This document shows positions 25,201 to 35,213 of a stretch of 64,000 nt of DNA, piece after piece. Source of the stretch: Trissonchulus latispiculum (Eukaryota; Nematoda; Enoplea; Enoplida; Ironidae); NCBI GenBank assembly GCA_030248195.1, contig JASAND010023040.1, positions 62,001 to 126,000 of the forward strand. Reading direction: 5' to 3'. The position numbers and the translations under genes were made by a program. The notes beneath the pieces were generated by a model that was given only the letters and a program-made list of their open reading frames with translations, was not told where the DNA came from and searched no databases. How positions within the stretch are numbered: the stretch's first letter is position 1; every line of letters starts with the position of its first letter.

Positions 25201-26268
25201 GCTCTCGCGGAACCGGGGGATGTCCCAGAAATTGACCTCGAATCTGTTTTAGCAGCGGGTGAAAACACTCCGGCAATTCTGATTGATGTCAACGGTCAAA
25301 AATTAGTTGCGATTGTAGATACGGGAGCGTCCATTTCGATTATCAGTACGGGGGGCCTTGAACGTCTCCTCAGGGCGGGCGCAGAAATCGTGGTTAATTA
25401 CCCGGATCCAATCAAAGCACGTACACCAGGAAGCGATTATTTGAAACTAACGGGGAAAGCATTTTTGCCTTTCAAAGTTGGTCAAATTCAGTTCGGGTGG
25501 CATTTTCACGTGGCCCCCGATTTTTACAGGGATATTTTGCTAGGTACTGACTTTATGAAAGCTTTTTCGTGGGATATCATCCTTTCTCAGAATAAAGTTT
25601 ATATGGGTACCATGAACCACGATTTGCTCACCCCTGATCAATTGAGAGCTGAATGGCATACCCGGGATTCTACAGTTTTGGCAGTGGTTTTGGCAGTTGA
25701 CGTGGTGGTCCCTCCCTCCTCGGAGGTCTGGGCTCAGGCCCGGGTCTCCCCAAGACTGACCGAGACTCCCCATTTGTTCGAACCCTTTGATGATTTTGTG
25801 CATATAAATCGTGTTTTGCCTTATGGGGGGATTGTTGTGCCTCGAGAAACAATTTTTGATTTTTTGGTTGCGAATCCCACAAACTGCCCGGTCGAATTGT
25901 CAAAAGCTACTGTGTTGGGGTCCATTAGCCCGGCTGACGACTATTTCGCCACGGACCCTAACTTAGATGTACCGTTGGCAGTTACGAGGGCTCAAGTTAA
26001 TGTTGATACGTATACCGATGATATGTTGTTTATTGTCGACGAGGACCTCGGGACCCCTCCTCCGCAAATTTCTTCTCCATTCACTGGGTCTTTGGGCGAT
26101 TCTCCTTTTGATGACCCGCTGGTTCTTAATTGTGATGTTGATTCTACTCAAGGGGACCTTCTGCTAAAAGAGGGGGTGGACCCCCTATTTCCGAACGAAA
26201 TTTTTGACGAATCTGAAAAAATCCCGGAAGCGACTTCTTGTGCCAAGGGGGTTACGGCCCGAAGTTAG
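22225..26268 (+). CDS. Gag-protease polyprotein of a Gypsy-like LTR retroelement, no pol
   Basis: A 1347-codon uninterrupted frame. The N-terminal ~390 residues are low-complexity (Pro, Gln, Ser, Tyr). A retrotransposon capsid domain follows at about residues 395-575, with the typical WLPQF, KLSGKA and RF-Q-PGE-V-QYV-L pattern. A zinc knuckle of form CX2CX4HX4C is at residues 638-651. A retropepsin has DTGAS at 1032-1036 and ILLGTDF near 1104-1110. The last ~200 residues match the segment that normally links protease to reverse transcriptase in Gypsy pol, but the frame stops before any RT, and none lies downstream. The initiating ATG at 22225 is followed by C-runs (22267-22330) prone to slippage, so a start further in is possible. 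It would act as a capsid and processing polyprotein for a non-autonomous element. A domesticated gag-pro gene is the alternative. Confidence 0.85.
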   Translation: MKIQSMGAYPPKFLPTPPPPPPPNLSLSPPPPLPPTPTPEIQGESSASAAGLEQVCVVTTSPSEETGGPAVPPGQTVLPSEEEIFAAAAAVVRDPEIRDLPRGHPRRLEKISDFYKGMVDRLTDQLVAERRAALGLSPESGELAGGSTPAAPHASPSVSVAGHVQSESNAGGAPVSPQSQYSYGTGQTTMISTHNQSQQNQRPENTIQQSSAPPPAHVPPPVQSNAPSPQQNGSPQSNHGPTSHAVPGPPPQQQQTPPYQAGGPQADGYGYYDPNYYYYAQYGYYDPNLHFDLNQQQYFESQQTQPQLAPMYPDPVPGTPQNYGYYLNPPEPASQQTPPPPQQPADQQPPNSTQTGQAVCRVATDHSVGARPRSRPHPTPATMHATDASVGRHNAQLYRTYMAILHDIPRFEPALEYFEDWLPQFVSAATVQGIPRDQWARLMFNKLSGKALSFASKVGPKVVESLDEFIRMMSAQFPKPQQSVSEKFHRFAQRVQQPGETVRQYVSELQSQALEIWPSQADRDRHCVQQLFDGIRSEYTTALASNFGKGEPKLDEILRILDKLESRISKPTLADQHAFAAPVFHVGAQNSSRDGAAPLDSTPATRLELREMKDWFETKFLDKLKEMEEEKKKRFPPCRHCNKRGHHPDRCWDKDPSKAPPGYKGRNNQNTQAQVDMVGAYPQMPPQPVYYPQHDPALQSPGYAAAPQQYLPPWQHAAQGQPRPLLQSQWQSQGVAAPGYVARPRVPLPAGQPRYQGAGARASGPPCLNANFVPASHGPVGGGAQPKRGGRNSQTAPPPTAQQVNQMVNQLSVNMLQIEPDYERLGLSNQPEETSEQVLGANLSFDADSVEHQVAQKFQLLHRNFTTLAAIHGQTHDFMNKYFDAIRLHISDMTDLFLRLWPNKFDSNNVWMNETEPSDSWCAGGSPILAGPGSPYTAPSEPPAQEPAPAEATNWVQEDQGEEVLPPETEATPASQVSPHCVVQISDLMGHSALAEPGDVPEIDLESVLAAGENTPAILIDVNGQKLVAIVDTGASISIISTGGLERLLRAGAEIVVNYPDPIKARTPGSDYLKLTGKAFLPFKVGQIQFGWHFHVAPDFYRDILLGTDFMKAFSWDIILSQNKVYMGTMNHDLLTPDQLRAEWHTRDSTVLAVVLAVDVVVPPSSEVWAQARVSPRLTETPHLFEPFDDFVHINRVLPYGGIVVPRETIFDFLVANPTNCPVELSKATVLGSISPADDYFATDPNLDVPLAVTRAQVNVDTYTDDMLFIVDEDLGTPPPQISSPFTGSLGDSPFDDPLVLNCDVDSTQGDLLLKEGVDPLFPNEIFDESEKIPEATSCAKGVTARS

Positions 26269-26810
26269 CAAGTTGTGAAGTTAGCACCGACAGGAAAGAT
26301 ATAAATTATACTCGAGATTCTAAGCCTAAGTGAAAATAACATTTCATTTGTTGAACGCTCAATCGTTTCGCATCACTCTTGTCTAAATTCGTAGGTTCGA
26401 TAGCTAATAATTGTATTCCTCCATGTTGGGTTGCTCAGAAGTGAGTGTGGGTGTAAGATTTGATAGAAAGTGGTTGGGTCCGAATCGGGGAGATTGGTGT
26501 GAGTTTTGGTTAGGTAACTTCTGTCGCATAGTCGGCTCCGGCCGGGCGTTTTGCTAGTATTTTGTGTTTCTATAAAGTTTATGCTCGTCCTTAAAATTAA
26601 TGTTTGCTCTAATTTTGTCGTCAAGTTCTTGTTTAAAGTACAATAAACCGTTGTAATCTTTCTATCGATTTCTAGTTGGTCAGGCCGAACATTGCTCCAG
26701 CGTCACACACCACTGTTGTTACCTGTAATTTAGTCTTATCCTAGGGAATAAAGTCAGTCAGCAACGTTTTTATTAAGATTAGTATAGTCAAACTTCACAC
26801 TGGGATTAAC
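26269..26810. other. Non-coding 3' region of the Gag-Pro element
   Basis: No RT, RNase H or integrase trace. A possible AATAAA signal lies near 26642 and another near 26747. The sequence immediately before the right repeat is not purine-rich. Confidence 0.5.
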
Positions 26811-27360
26811 GGGCGGCTTCCCTTGTCTGTGGCCGAAAGGTCACGCCCAAAAGGAAAGAAAGGGGCTAGGAGACAAGGGAATGCCTGGAAATAATAGACA
26901 TAAAATTTATTAAATGAATTCACAAAATTAACACTTAATATTTGGTTTTTCATAATGGGACCCGAGTGGCCGTCATTTTGTACTATTTCGTTTTTTAATT
27001 CATGGAAATCAATTTTTATTCAGGGAATTTCCCCTTTGGTTACCTTTACGTGGTAACCAAAAAGTCTGCAAAGTTTCCCAAAATTCAGCTTGGGAAATCC
27101 ATCAAAATTGGGGTCAGTTGGAGGGTCATAATTTCTCTTTCTCGTTAACCTCCCCTCCAACGGACCAGCCGCGTGGCCAGCCCGAGTTGGGTACACGCTT
27201 TAAGATAGGGAGCTTCCAGAAATTTCTGGAAGCTCCAATAAAAATCGAAAGGCAAACACCAGTGAGCTGTCAGACTCCTGTCAGCTCACTGGAAAATTTC
27301 AAATTTTAGTTAGTGTTCGTCTGAGACTCGGCCGAGAGCGGTCGCTTACTTCCCCCCTAT

Positions 27361-28373
27361 TGTAGTATTTTACTGACTTGATGTTAACCAGAATGCAACA
27401 ATACGACAATTGCTCAGGCTTTTAAACAGATACATTCTCAATTTGGAACAATTCGTTACATATCACAGCATATGTCGATACAGTGTCAGTTCAGATCACA
27501 ACATTTCCCTTTCACTTTTAAAAGTTTCTACTACAGTTACTAAACACTAAACACTAAAAAAGATTTAAAATCAGTTCCTATTTAAATTATGATAATATCA
27601 TCCTTTTCTTCCTCCTCAATGAACCCAATCTCGGCTTCCAGGGACTGTGTGGGACACACCCTTTTATAATGACCTTTTCCGCCGCAACCATTGCATGTTG
27701 CACGGGACGCTGGACATGATTTGCCGTTGTGTCCTCCACCACCACCACAACTGGGCACCCAGTACTAGCATACGAAGGCCCGGCTTGTTTGGTTAGGGGA
27801 CGATGACGGCTATCGCTTTGGCCGGTACCATGGTGACCCTGAAAGTTGCCCTTCTTGCTCCCGCTAGCATGAACTTGGTTAACGGATAGATCCTTTTGAG
27901 TGAGCAGCTTGGCTTCGGAAAGAGCCGCTTCAATTTGTCTCGAAATCTGAAGAGTCCTTTCCAGCGAAAGTTCTCTTTCCATCAATAGCCTCTCACGCAA
28001 TCTTGGCAACGTGTAGTAGACTCGTAGGGCTTCAGCACCGACGCAGGTGAGGAAAAGCGCGACCCGACGCTGTTCACCGAACCGATTCTCCATGCCCCCA
28101 CTCGCGAGAAGATAGTTCTGAAAAGCTTTCTTCCAGATCTTCCAAGACATCGAAGGTTCGCCTGGTGTGGCTAGGAATGGCATAGGAGGGCTTCCAAACG
28201 CTGAGTGTACAGCCATACCTCGTCGCCAAATGTAGTATTTTACTGACTTGATGTTAACCAGAATGCAACAATACGACAATTGCTCAGGCTTTTAAACAGA
28301 TACATTCTCAATTTGGAACAATTCGTTACATATCACAGCATATGTCGATACAGTGTCAGTTCAGATCACAACA
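27361..28373 (-). mobile_element. Very young Gag-only LTR element (TRIM-like) with identical LTRs
   Basis: The two LTRs, 27361-27503 and 28231-28373, are 143 bp each and identical at every base. They begin TG and end CA and are flanked by a perfect 5-bp target duplication, CCTAT (27356-27360 and 28374-28378). Read on the minus strand, the 5' LTR is followed after a few bases by TGGCGACGAGG, a plausible primer-binding site. The 3' LTR is preceded by the purine tract AAAAGTGAAAGGGAAA. Only a short gag lies inside, so mobilisation would need pol from another Gypsy-type element. It inserted into the right 1-kb repeat. Confidence 0.93.
27587..28216 (-). CDS. Short Gag protein of the TRIM-like element
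   Basis: About 209 residues from the ATG at 28214-28216, 15 bases downstream of the LTR. The N-terminal half matches the Gypsy/Mag-type capsid pattern (W..W...F..YL, then RRVALFL-CVGAEALRVYYTL). The C-terminal zinc-binding region is read in the wrong frame: around 27660-27760 a neighbouring frame contains a canonical CX2CX4HX4C knuckle and a second degenerate one next to a GGT-repeat. A small indel in that GGT run is the likely cause, so the annotated C-terminus is probably not native. The role would be RNA packaging into a capsid supplied with or without partner proteins. Usual Gypsy Gag proteins are longer and are followed by pol, which is absent here. Confidence 0.75.
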   Translation of the reverse strand: MAVHSAFGSPPMPFLATPGEPSMSWKIWKKAFQNYLLASGGMENRFGEQRRVALFLTCVGAEALRVYYTLPRLRERLLMERELSLERTLQISRQIEAALSEAKLLTQKDLSVNQVHASGSKKGNFQGHHGTGQSDSRHRPLTKQAGPSYASTGCPVVVVVEDTTANHVQRPVQHAMVAAEKVIIKGCVPHSPWKPRLGSLRRKKRMILS

Positions 28374-28819
28374 CCTATAACTAGCACGTCTTCCCGTTGT
28401 GCCAGCGTTTTGGCCGGGAATAAAAGACGTGCTCACCCCGGTTAGGACTCGAGTTAGGGGCCCCTTCTGACCCACACTGGTCAGAAGGGATGATCTGAGC
28501 TTACACGACGAACACCGCACGTTGAGGGCCATATGAGCGCACTATGCTCGGCCAAAAAAAACTACACACCAGGAACGCACTTCTAGGGATTTTTAAGAGG
28601 CCCCTTTGGCCTAAAAATTCACTTCTTGTGGCCTTCGGGCCTTAATTTAAACTAATGTCTGTTAACCAAGCCACGGCCCAATTGGCCTTTTATTTTTCGT
28701 AGGGGCTTAATGCCCAGTTTTACCGTTTTTTATCTTGTCGGGGTTTTATTAATGAATCGGGATTTTGGGTGGGGACCCACCCCTGAGTTGAGATAGGAGG
28801 TCCCTTGGTTACGACCTCA

Positions 28820-31800
28820 TATTCAGAACTGAGCTAATTTAAGGATCTTTTCTCCCCACAGCCGGCAATTAGGAATTACCGGCCGTAATCGCAAAAGTAG
28901 GCGCTACCGAAGCTAACAATATTGTCTGTAATTATGTATTGTGACTGTGGACTGTAATCTTGTGTGGTTCGGCTTACCCAAAAATCAGTAGGCATCAAAA
29001 CTCAGAATCGTTTTTAACAATTAATTATCAGTCGTTTTAAGGGGAATGGCCGACTTCCCCGCTGTTAATTTAATTAATCAGCAGCTGTCCTTAGCGGAAG
29101 TGTGTGTGATTTGTTTTTTAGTAATAATTGCCTAAGCAATTATTACTCGTTCCGTTTTCCTTAAATTACCAAAGTTTCAAAAAAAATCCAACAAAAATTT
29201 TCTTTTATCAAACTTATAAAGTTCCAAAGTTAAAATAAAATACTGGAAGATGCAAGTCAAAGTTACTTCAGAATTAGGACAACAAATATGCATACTATAG
29301 GTAGATAGGTCTTGTTAGGGAGTAGTTAGGACGTATTTTGTCTGTTTAATCGTATGTGTCAATATTATTGTAATTTGTAGTGTGAATGAGACCCCTAAAT
29401 TTACGTAAGTGGCTCCTTGAGTAAACCCCTCATGGAGCGTGAGGTTTCAAGGTTAGCCTCTTTTGTGCAGTGTGAATTGTGAATCCAAAAGTGTGTGATT
29501 GTGAGTGTGAATGAGGGCATACCATGTAAACCCCCTTGTTGATAAGGGTATTGGGACTGCCAGAGTGAATGGATAAAATATTTAAATAGTAGGCAGGAAA
29601 ATGGGCCAAATTGAGTAGCAATTTGGACCCAAAATCTAGACAAATTAAAACCAGTAATGATTGTGGGTTGGATGTGTAATTGCTGCGAAAATGCTAATTT
29701 CGGAGTGAAAGTTGTGAGAATCTGCCTAAAGAAATGAAGGTTTCTTTGGCAATTTGAGCAGATTTGACAGCCTAGGGTCACGGGGACCCCGAATTAGGCC
29801 TGCCAAATCTGTCGGATTTCCGGTCATCCGTGTCGGTTGCCCTGCGATTAGGGAACGGATGAGCTGCATTCATGGAATCCGGAAATAGCCAAATCAGGAC
29901 CATAATGGAACAGTTTAAACTATTGCGAAATTAATCCAAGAATTTAGTTTTATGTGGTAGACATCCGATTAGCGGACTGGTAGTTTGGTTAGTTCTAGGT
30001 AAGAAAATATTAGACTAGTCTTGTTGTATTAATCAGTTGAAGTCCTTAATAATTAGGAAATAGTTAGGTCTAGCAAAGATAGGGATATTAATGGGCTTGG
30101 CCTAAACCTATCATGGGCTCACGATCGTTACCGTAATCGCTTGATTTCCCATGTCAAAGGCCAAAAGACGGGCCAAACTAAAAGAAAAGAAGTAGACCCG
30201 TACTGAGATTCGAACTCAGGTTCTCTGGATTAGTAGGTCCAGTGCTCATCCATTGAGCCATACTGGTTACAATTAGAACAAGTTCAAGCTAGCCTATGTA
30301 AGAAAGCAAATTAGCAACCCAGCACGTGTGCAGTTTAATTAATACGTTACATGTGCTAATTATGCATATGTAGAAGCAAACTTTAATTAGATTTTTCTCA
30401 CTAATTACTTAACATTTTTGGGTGCTGTAAGCACAAACAATGTTCAGTTTTTCAAGGTCTACAAGAATATATAACTTTTACTCAAATTCGTGTTCGTCGA
30501 AATTTTGCTAATTTATATGCCAGTTTTGCACGAATGCAATTATGTGCTCGTGTGAAAGAGTGGTAGTACGCGCGACTGCCACTCGGCTGGCTGCTGGGGT
30601 TGCCAGCACCGGATCGAATAGCGGTTCGGCACTTCCCCTGTTAGGGCACTAGGATAAGGGGTAGGTAGATTTAGAAGCAGACGTAGTTCGGTAAGTAGGG
30701 ACTGCGTAGAATGGCTGCTGAGACAGTGAGTAAGTGAGTTTTTGTATTTTTGCATAAACTGAGGAAAAGTAATCACATGCGAAAACTCACTCACAATCAG
30801 CCAGTAGGTTTTATTTTAAGTTAATTATTTCAGTCCTAAACCTACAAATAAACAATTCATGGGGATTTCACATTAAAACACCAGATAATTTTAAGTTAAC
30901 ATTAATATTACGTAGGTTCTAATTAGTTAGCATAAGCAGATGGGTAGGCATTAGTTAAGGCAATTATTACAAGTATTTAGCCAGTGACCATCTTCCAATA
31001 TCAGAAATGCACCATAAAGTGTCCAGTTTCGTACATGTATTTGAAGTAATCTCTGGGTCACGGGAAATGAACCCATTTCCCGTGACAAATCAACAAAATC
31101 AGGCCAGACACAGGCCGAAAATATTAATATTGGCCAGTATTATTGTTTGCTCTAAAGATTGTGCAAAATTTGGTCAGAATCAATGCAATTCACATCAAAA
31201 TGGCCCTAGAAGGCCGGTCTGTGCAAGGAAAGGACAAAAGCAAACGAAGTCTGAATGTAGGTCGCAAACAGCGCATTTTTGTACATTTCTCAAGAATCTT
31301 TCGTCTAACTACCAGTTCAGTCAGGCCCAGCCGGGCCCAAGGCGGAAACCTTACGAATCATTTCGCCTAAGCAAGAAATTACGGCAAGTTTAACTAAATT
31401 CTGAAAATATAAACTAACAGAGGCCAAGAAGGCCCAAGTGGTGACAAGAGGTTACCAGAAACGGTTAATATTGTCAAAAAGGCAATAACCAACGGTTTTT
31501 AGTCAATGCTTCAATTTGCAAGTTCAAATGGACCCCAAAATGCACATTTTGGGCCTGGAAAGCAAAGGAACGAGTAATGGTTGCTGGGTTCGATTCCCGC
31601 ACCATAATCTTGTGCTAATGGGTTTTAACCCATTTGATTCAGGTGCGGAAACGAAGCTACGCTGCTCTATCCGAATCTGAACTGCCCGTGGATCATTAGT
31701 CTTGTGTCTCTCAGATAATCAGAAGTAGTTGCTCAGTAGTGGACCGCAGAAGTCCGGATCAGTATCATATCAGTCAGTCAGTCAGATAACCAGGATCAGT

Positions 31801-32940
31801 CACTTTGGAAGGTACATAGACGGCTTGTATTGCCGAGTAGCGGATTAAGAAAGAGACAGCGAGCGTAGCACCGCCTGATCAAAGTGGGAGGTTAAACCAG
31901 AAACCGAAAGGCCTAAACCTAATTCTTGGAAAAAGGACTAAAACACCAATTCTCTTTTCCTATTGAGACATGAATTCAACCGTTTTCGTCACCAATTTCC
32001 TGTCGTGAGGCGTCTCTCCCGTGTCTCTGGCTTAAGAGCCGAATCCCCGTCTGTGAAGAAGAAGAAGCCGTAGATTCGTTGAACTGTGTAGTTGTTTAAT
32101 TTTCATTAATCAGGAATAAGTAAGGCAGAACCAGGTGACTCCCCATTTTCTCTATTTCCTCAAAAAGCCAGTTCCGTACAGTAACCCTGTCTAGGTGTTG
32201 GAGCGGGCCTTCGGGAAAGCAGTGTCCAACATTCGGGGACTCACCCATAGACCGACCCCAGGTTTATCTCCGTTAATAATTGTTTGTTTGTAGTTTGTTG
32301 ATTTGTAGTTTGATAATCCGTGTGTAAGGACGGATAAAGAGTCGCACAGCACAACCATATAGGCGCACGAGAAAGCATATAGGTACTTACCTAGTAGAGT
32401 GTTGGAGACAGTGTAATAGTTAGTGTAATAGAGACAGAGTAGAAGAAAAGGAAGAAGAAGAAGTACCACTGAACCTTGTCCCTAACTAAACTTATAACTT
32501 GGGTAATATTATCCTAAATTAGGATAATATTAATAATAAACTAAAGAGGGTAACTGGCAACTCTGGTACAGCAAATTGAACACTGTACTGTCCTGTAGTT
32601 GTAATTGTTTTGCACAGTTTGTAACGACCCCCTAGTAATAACACTTATTGTATCGTAATTGTCATTGCGCTAAAAGGTGTACTCAGTATAATTGTACAAA
32701 TTATAATAAATATTTGGTGTGTCAGACTTAGAGTCTCAGAGTTTAACAGAGAGGCGCGATTGTCTCTGAAAGTCAGGCGTGTTTGCCAAAGGATCGGATC
32801 AGGACTACTCAAAGGTAAGTTCTGGTCAGGAATTGGAAGACCCACCATCAATCCGGCGATCAAATCCAAGCAAGTGCTGACCCCTCTTGCTGATCTGCTG
32901 GAATCCAGTGCAACAAACGAACTCACGAAGAAGACCTGTG
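28820..32940. other. Long non-coding stretch between gag-related repeats
   Basis: No protein-coding gene recognised in 4.1 kb. It holds a near-perfect hairpin AGTAATAATTGC-CTAA-GCAATTATTACT (about 29129-29153), a tRNA-like sequence (30195-30267), an RNA polymerase III B-box-like GGTTCGATTCCCGC (near 31589) without an A box, and a short TCAG-type microsatellite (about 31768-31786). It lies between the right direct repeat and the second copy of the gag leader, so it may be an insertion or the leader of a second element copy. Confidence 0.5.
30195..30267 (-). tRNA. tRNA-like sequence, probable pseudogene or SINE head
   Basis: On the minus strand the 73 bases fold as a cloverleaf. The acceptor stem has 6 of 7 pairs (one A-G mismatch). 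The D stem GCTC/GAGC, the anticodon stem CTGGA/TCCAG and the T stem CTGAG/CTCAG with loop TTCGAAT are all perfect. The anticodon loop has 8 bases (CCTACTAA) instead of 7. If read as ACT it would decode AGT (Ser), which does not fit the short variable loop. A TTTT polymerase III stop follows within about 15 bases. The odd loop argues for a pseudogene or a tRNA-derived SINE head. Confidence 0.5.
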
Positions 32941-33000
32941 ACGGCTCCTTTGAAGTTTGTTTAAATTAGCTTATCTTACGCATGCGTGAAGATCCAAAGC
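32941..33000 (+). repeat. Second copy of the gag leader segment
   Basis: It matches 22177-22239, including the TTACGCATGC and GAAGATCCAAAGC words, with a few substitutions and a small gap. The ATG that starts Gag-Pro is GTG here, and homology stops after GATCCAAAGC. Confidence 0.8.
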
Positions 33001-33994
33001 TGAAATTTCAAAAACTTGTGTATGATGATGATACGCAAAATGTAGTTTAATGGCTTGACTGGATTTAGCTCACAGCTGTCGCTAGCCTGGATTACACCCT
33101 CCAAAAGTGTTAAAACTACCCAGTTTTGGGGGTTAAAGAGGAATAACTTCGCACACAGCATTTTTGAGCGATGACCCAATTATAGCTTTTACTCACATGA
33201 TGAGGGCTTTCAAATGAGCACAAGTTTGCACCGATCGGAGCAACTTTTATTTTTCGGGATATGAGCTCGCTGAAACCACGTGCCGCCCCAAATCCACTTA
33301 ATTTATGCAGATGTAACGAGACCTTTAATTTGATACCAAACTCTACTACTTATCGCCTATTATTTCTTTTCCTATAGTTTTTAAAATTTATGAAATTTTA
33401 AATTTTAAAATTTTTGAAATCTTTTATTACTGAGCTTTCAGAAAATATATACATTGTCATATCTAACTTGAACAATAAACTCTCCTCAAAATTCAGTCGT
33501 TTTTTCCAGTTTTAGTTTGCTAGACTATAGAATCGAACCTTAGAGTAGACCTTACATTAGCATTGGCCTTTAGTACGTTACTTTCTGTCTTTACTTCACA
33601 GTTTTAATTCCTCTATACGAATCTCTAAACTTATATTTGCATTCACATTTACTTCTTTACAATAGTTTTACATCGTCTATATCAAACTCTTAACTTATAT
33701 CAGCATACACACACACACTTACTTACAATAGTTTTAATTCCTCTAAAGCAATATCTTTACTTATATTAGTATACTTATACACATACACTTACTTACAACA
33801 GAATCTTTATATAACGTTATATAATGCATATTCTAGTTCCTCTATTATTATGACTTTAACTATTACTATTATTGTTCAAATATACTATTGTTATTGCTCT
33901 TTTTTATTATTACTATTATTGTTGTTAAAAGCTGTATTATATATATATATATATTTTTTATATATACGGGAGGTATACGTGAGAGACACATGAA
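33001..33994. other. Non-coding AT-rich stretch
   Basis: No gene recognised. It is largely low-complexity, with TTACTTACA and ATTATTATT-type words and a TATATA run ending near 33965. Confidence 0.5.
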
Positions 33995-35213
33995 ACTTTT
34001 CGTGACACCCACTATAAATACTAAAAAATTTCTCTTTACTGCTTGGTTCAATGAAAGCATCTAAGCTTTGGCACAGTAAGAGAAGACATATTGGGCAATA
34101 TGCAGATAGCATTCGCATTGCTGTAGCCCTAACGGTTAGAAAGCAATGCTATCCTAAACTTGAAGAAAATTTGGAAAATTTTGGCCGCCGAATCAAAAAA
34201 TTCAAATCTGGTGCGACCCCGGAAGCTGAACTTTGGTGTGAACATACACCCCATAGCTGTACAAAATTATGCCAAACATGAAGGAATTCTGCCCAGGCAT
34301 TATAGTTTTATTCTACTTAAACATGAAAAAATGTCAATTTTGGTCAAGTTCAAAAAGTGTTTCAGAGTTTTCTAGCGTGAAAACGCTGACAGATTTGGCT
34401 CAAATTGTACTGATTTGTAGCCTTACTGACCCGACTACAAGAACATAAATTTCAACCTGCTTCGGTCATAAATAGATGCATGGCTGATACTTTGGTTACT
34501 CCGTTGAATGCAAACTCAACTGCATGACCAGTACATTTTTGTAGCGTTTGTACAGCCTCCCACACGAAAAGAAACCGTACACAGTTGATAAGCAGTGAAA
34601 TATATGTAAATAAATGAATTCTATCCGATACAAACGTTTTCTCAACTTAATCAAGACGTTTATGATAAAGTGAAGTAAGGCAAAGTGAAGGTCGAAATCT
34701 TCAATTCAGTGGTCCTTTCAAACAATGAGATTTCAGTTTTTCGAAAATAACTTGAAACAAATGGCAAATACCCGATTTAAGAAGAAACGTTGTTCAGAAT
34801 CATGAAAGCTATCGATTGATACACATATTGTGCATATTGGACAATCTTCAAAAATTCGCTTTTTGCCGGTTTTATCCACTTTTTTCATGTTTCAAGTAGA
34901 ATAAAACTAGAATGCCTGGGCAAAATTCCTTCATATTTGGCATAATTTTGTAGACCTATGGGGAGTATGTTCGCACCAAATTTCAGCTTCCGGGGTCGCA
35001 CCAGATTTGAATTTTTTGATTCGGCGCCCAAAATTTTACAAATTTTCGACGATTCTTCAAGTTTAGGATTGCATTGCTCTCTAACCGTTACGGTTACAGC
35101 AAAGCGAATGCTGTGTGTATGTCTTCTCTCATTGTGCCAAAGCGTATATGTTTTCATTGAACCAAGTAGTAAAGAGAAATTTTTTAGTATTTATAGTGGG
35201 TGTCACGAAAAGT
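33995..35213. mobile_element. Long-TIR element, 1.2 kb
   Basis: Arms 33995-34330 and 34881-35213 are inverted copies beginning ACTTTTCGTGACACCCACT. The ~550-bp centre is non-coding. The open frames across both arms are mirror images of one another and not genes. No clear target duplication is visible. The phrase TCGATTGATAC-CATATTG near 34812 reappears, changed, near 51628 inside the Polinton. Confidence 0.75.

Larger units (their letters stand above)
26811..28819 (+). repeat. Right ~1-kb direct repeat, probable 3' LTR, split by a TRIM
   Basis: It matches 21140-22158 end to end apart from small indels and the 1,013-bp insertion at 27361-28373 with its duplicated CCTAT. It is moderately diverged from the left repeat, so the Gag-Pro element is clearly older than the TRIM. 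The right flank (TATTC...) does not duplicate the left flank of the other repeat. Confidence 0.65.

Noticed and set aside
31588..31605. B-box-like GGTTCGATTCCCGC as a second tRNA gene
   Set aside because: No A box or pairing acceptor and anticodon arms upstream.
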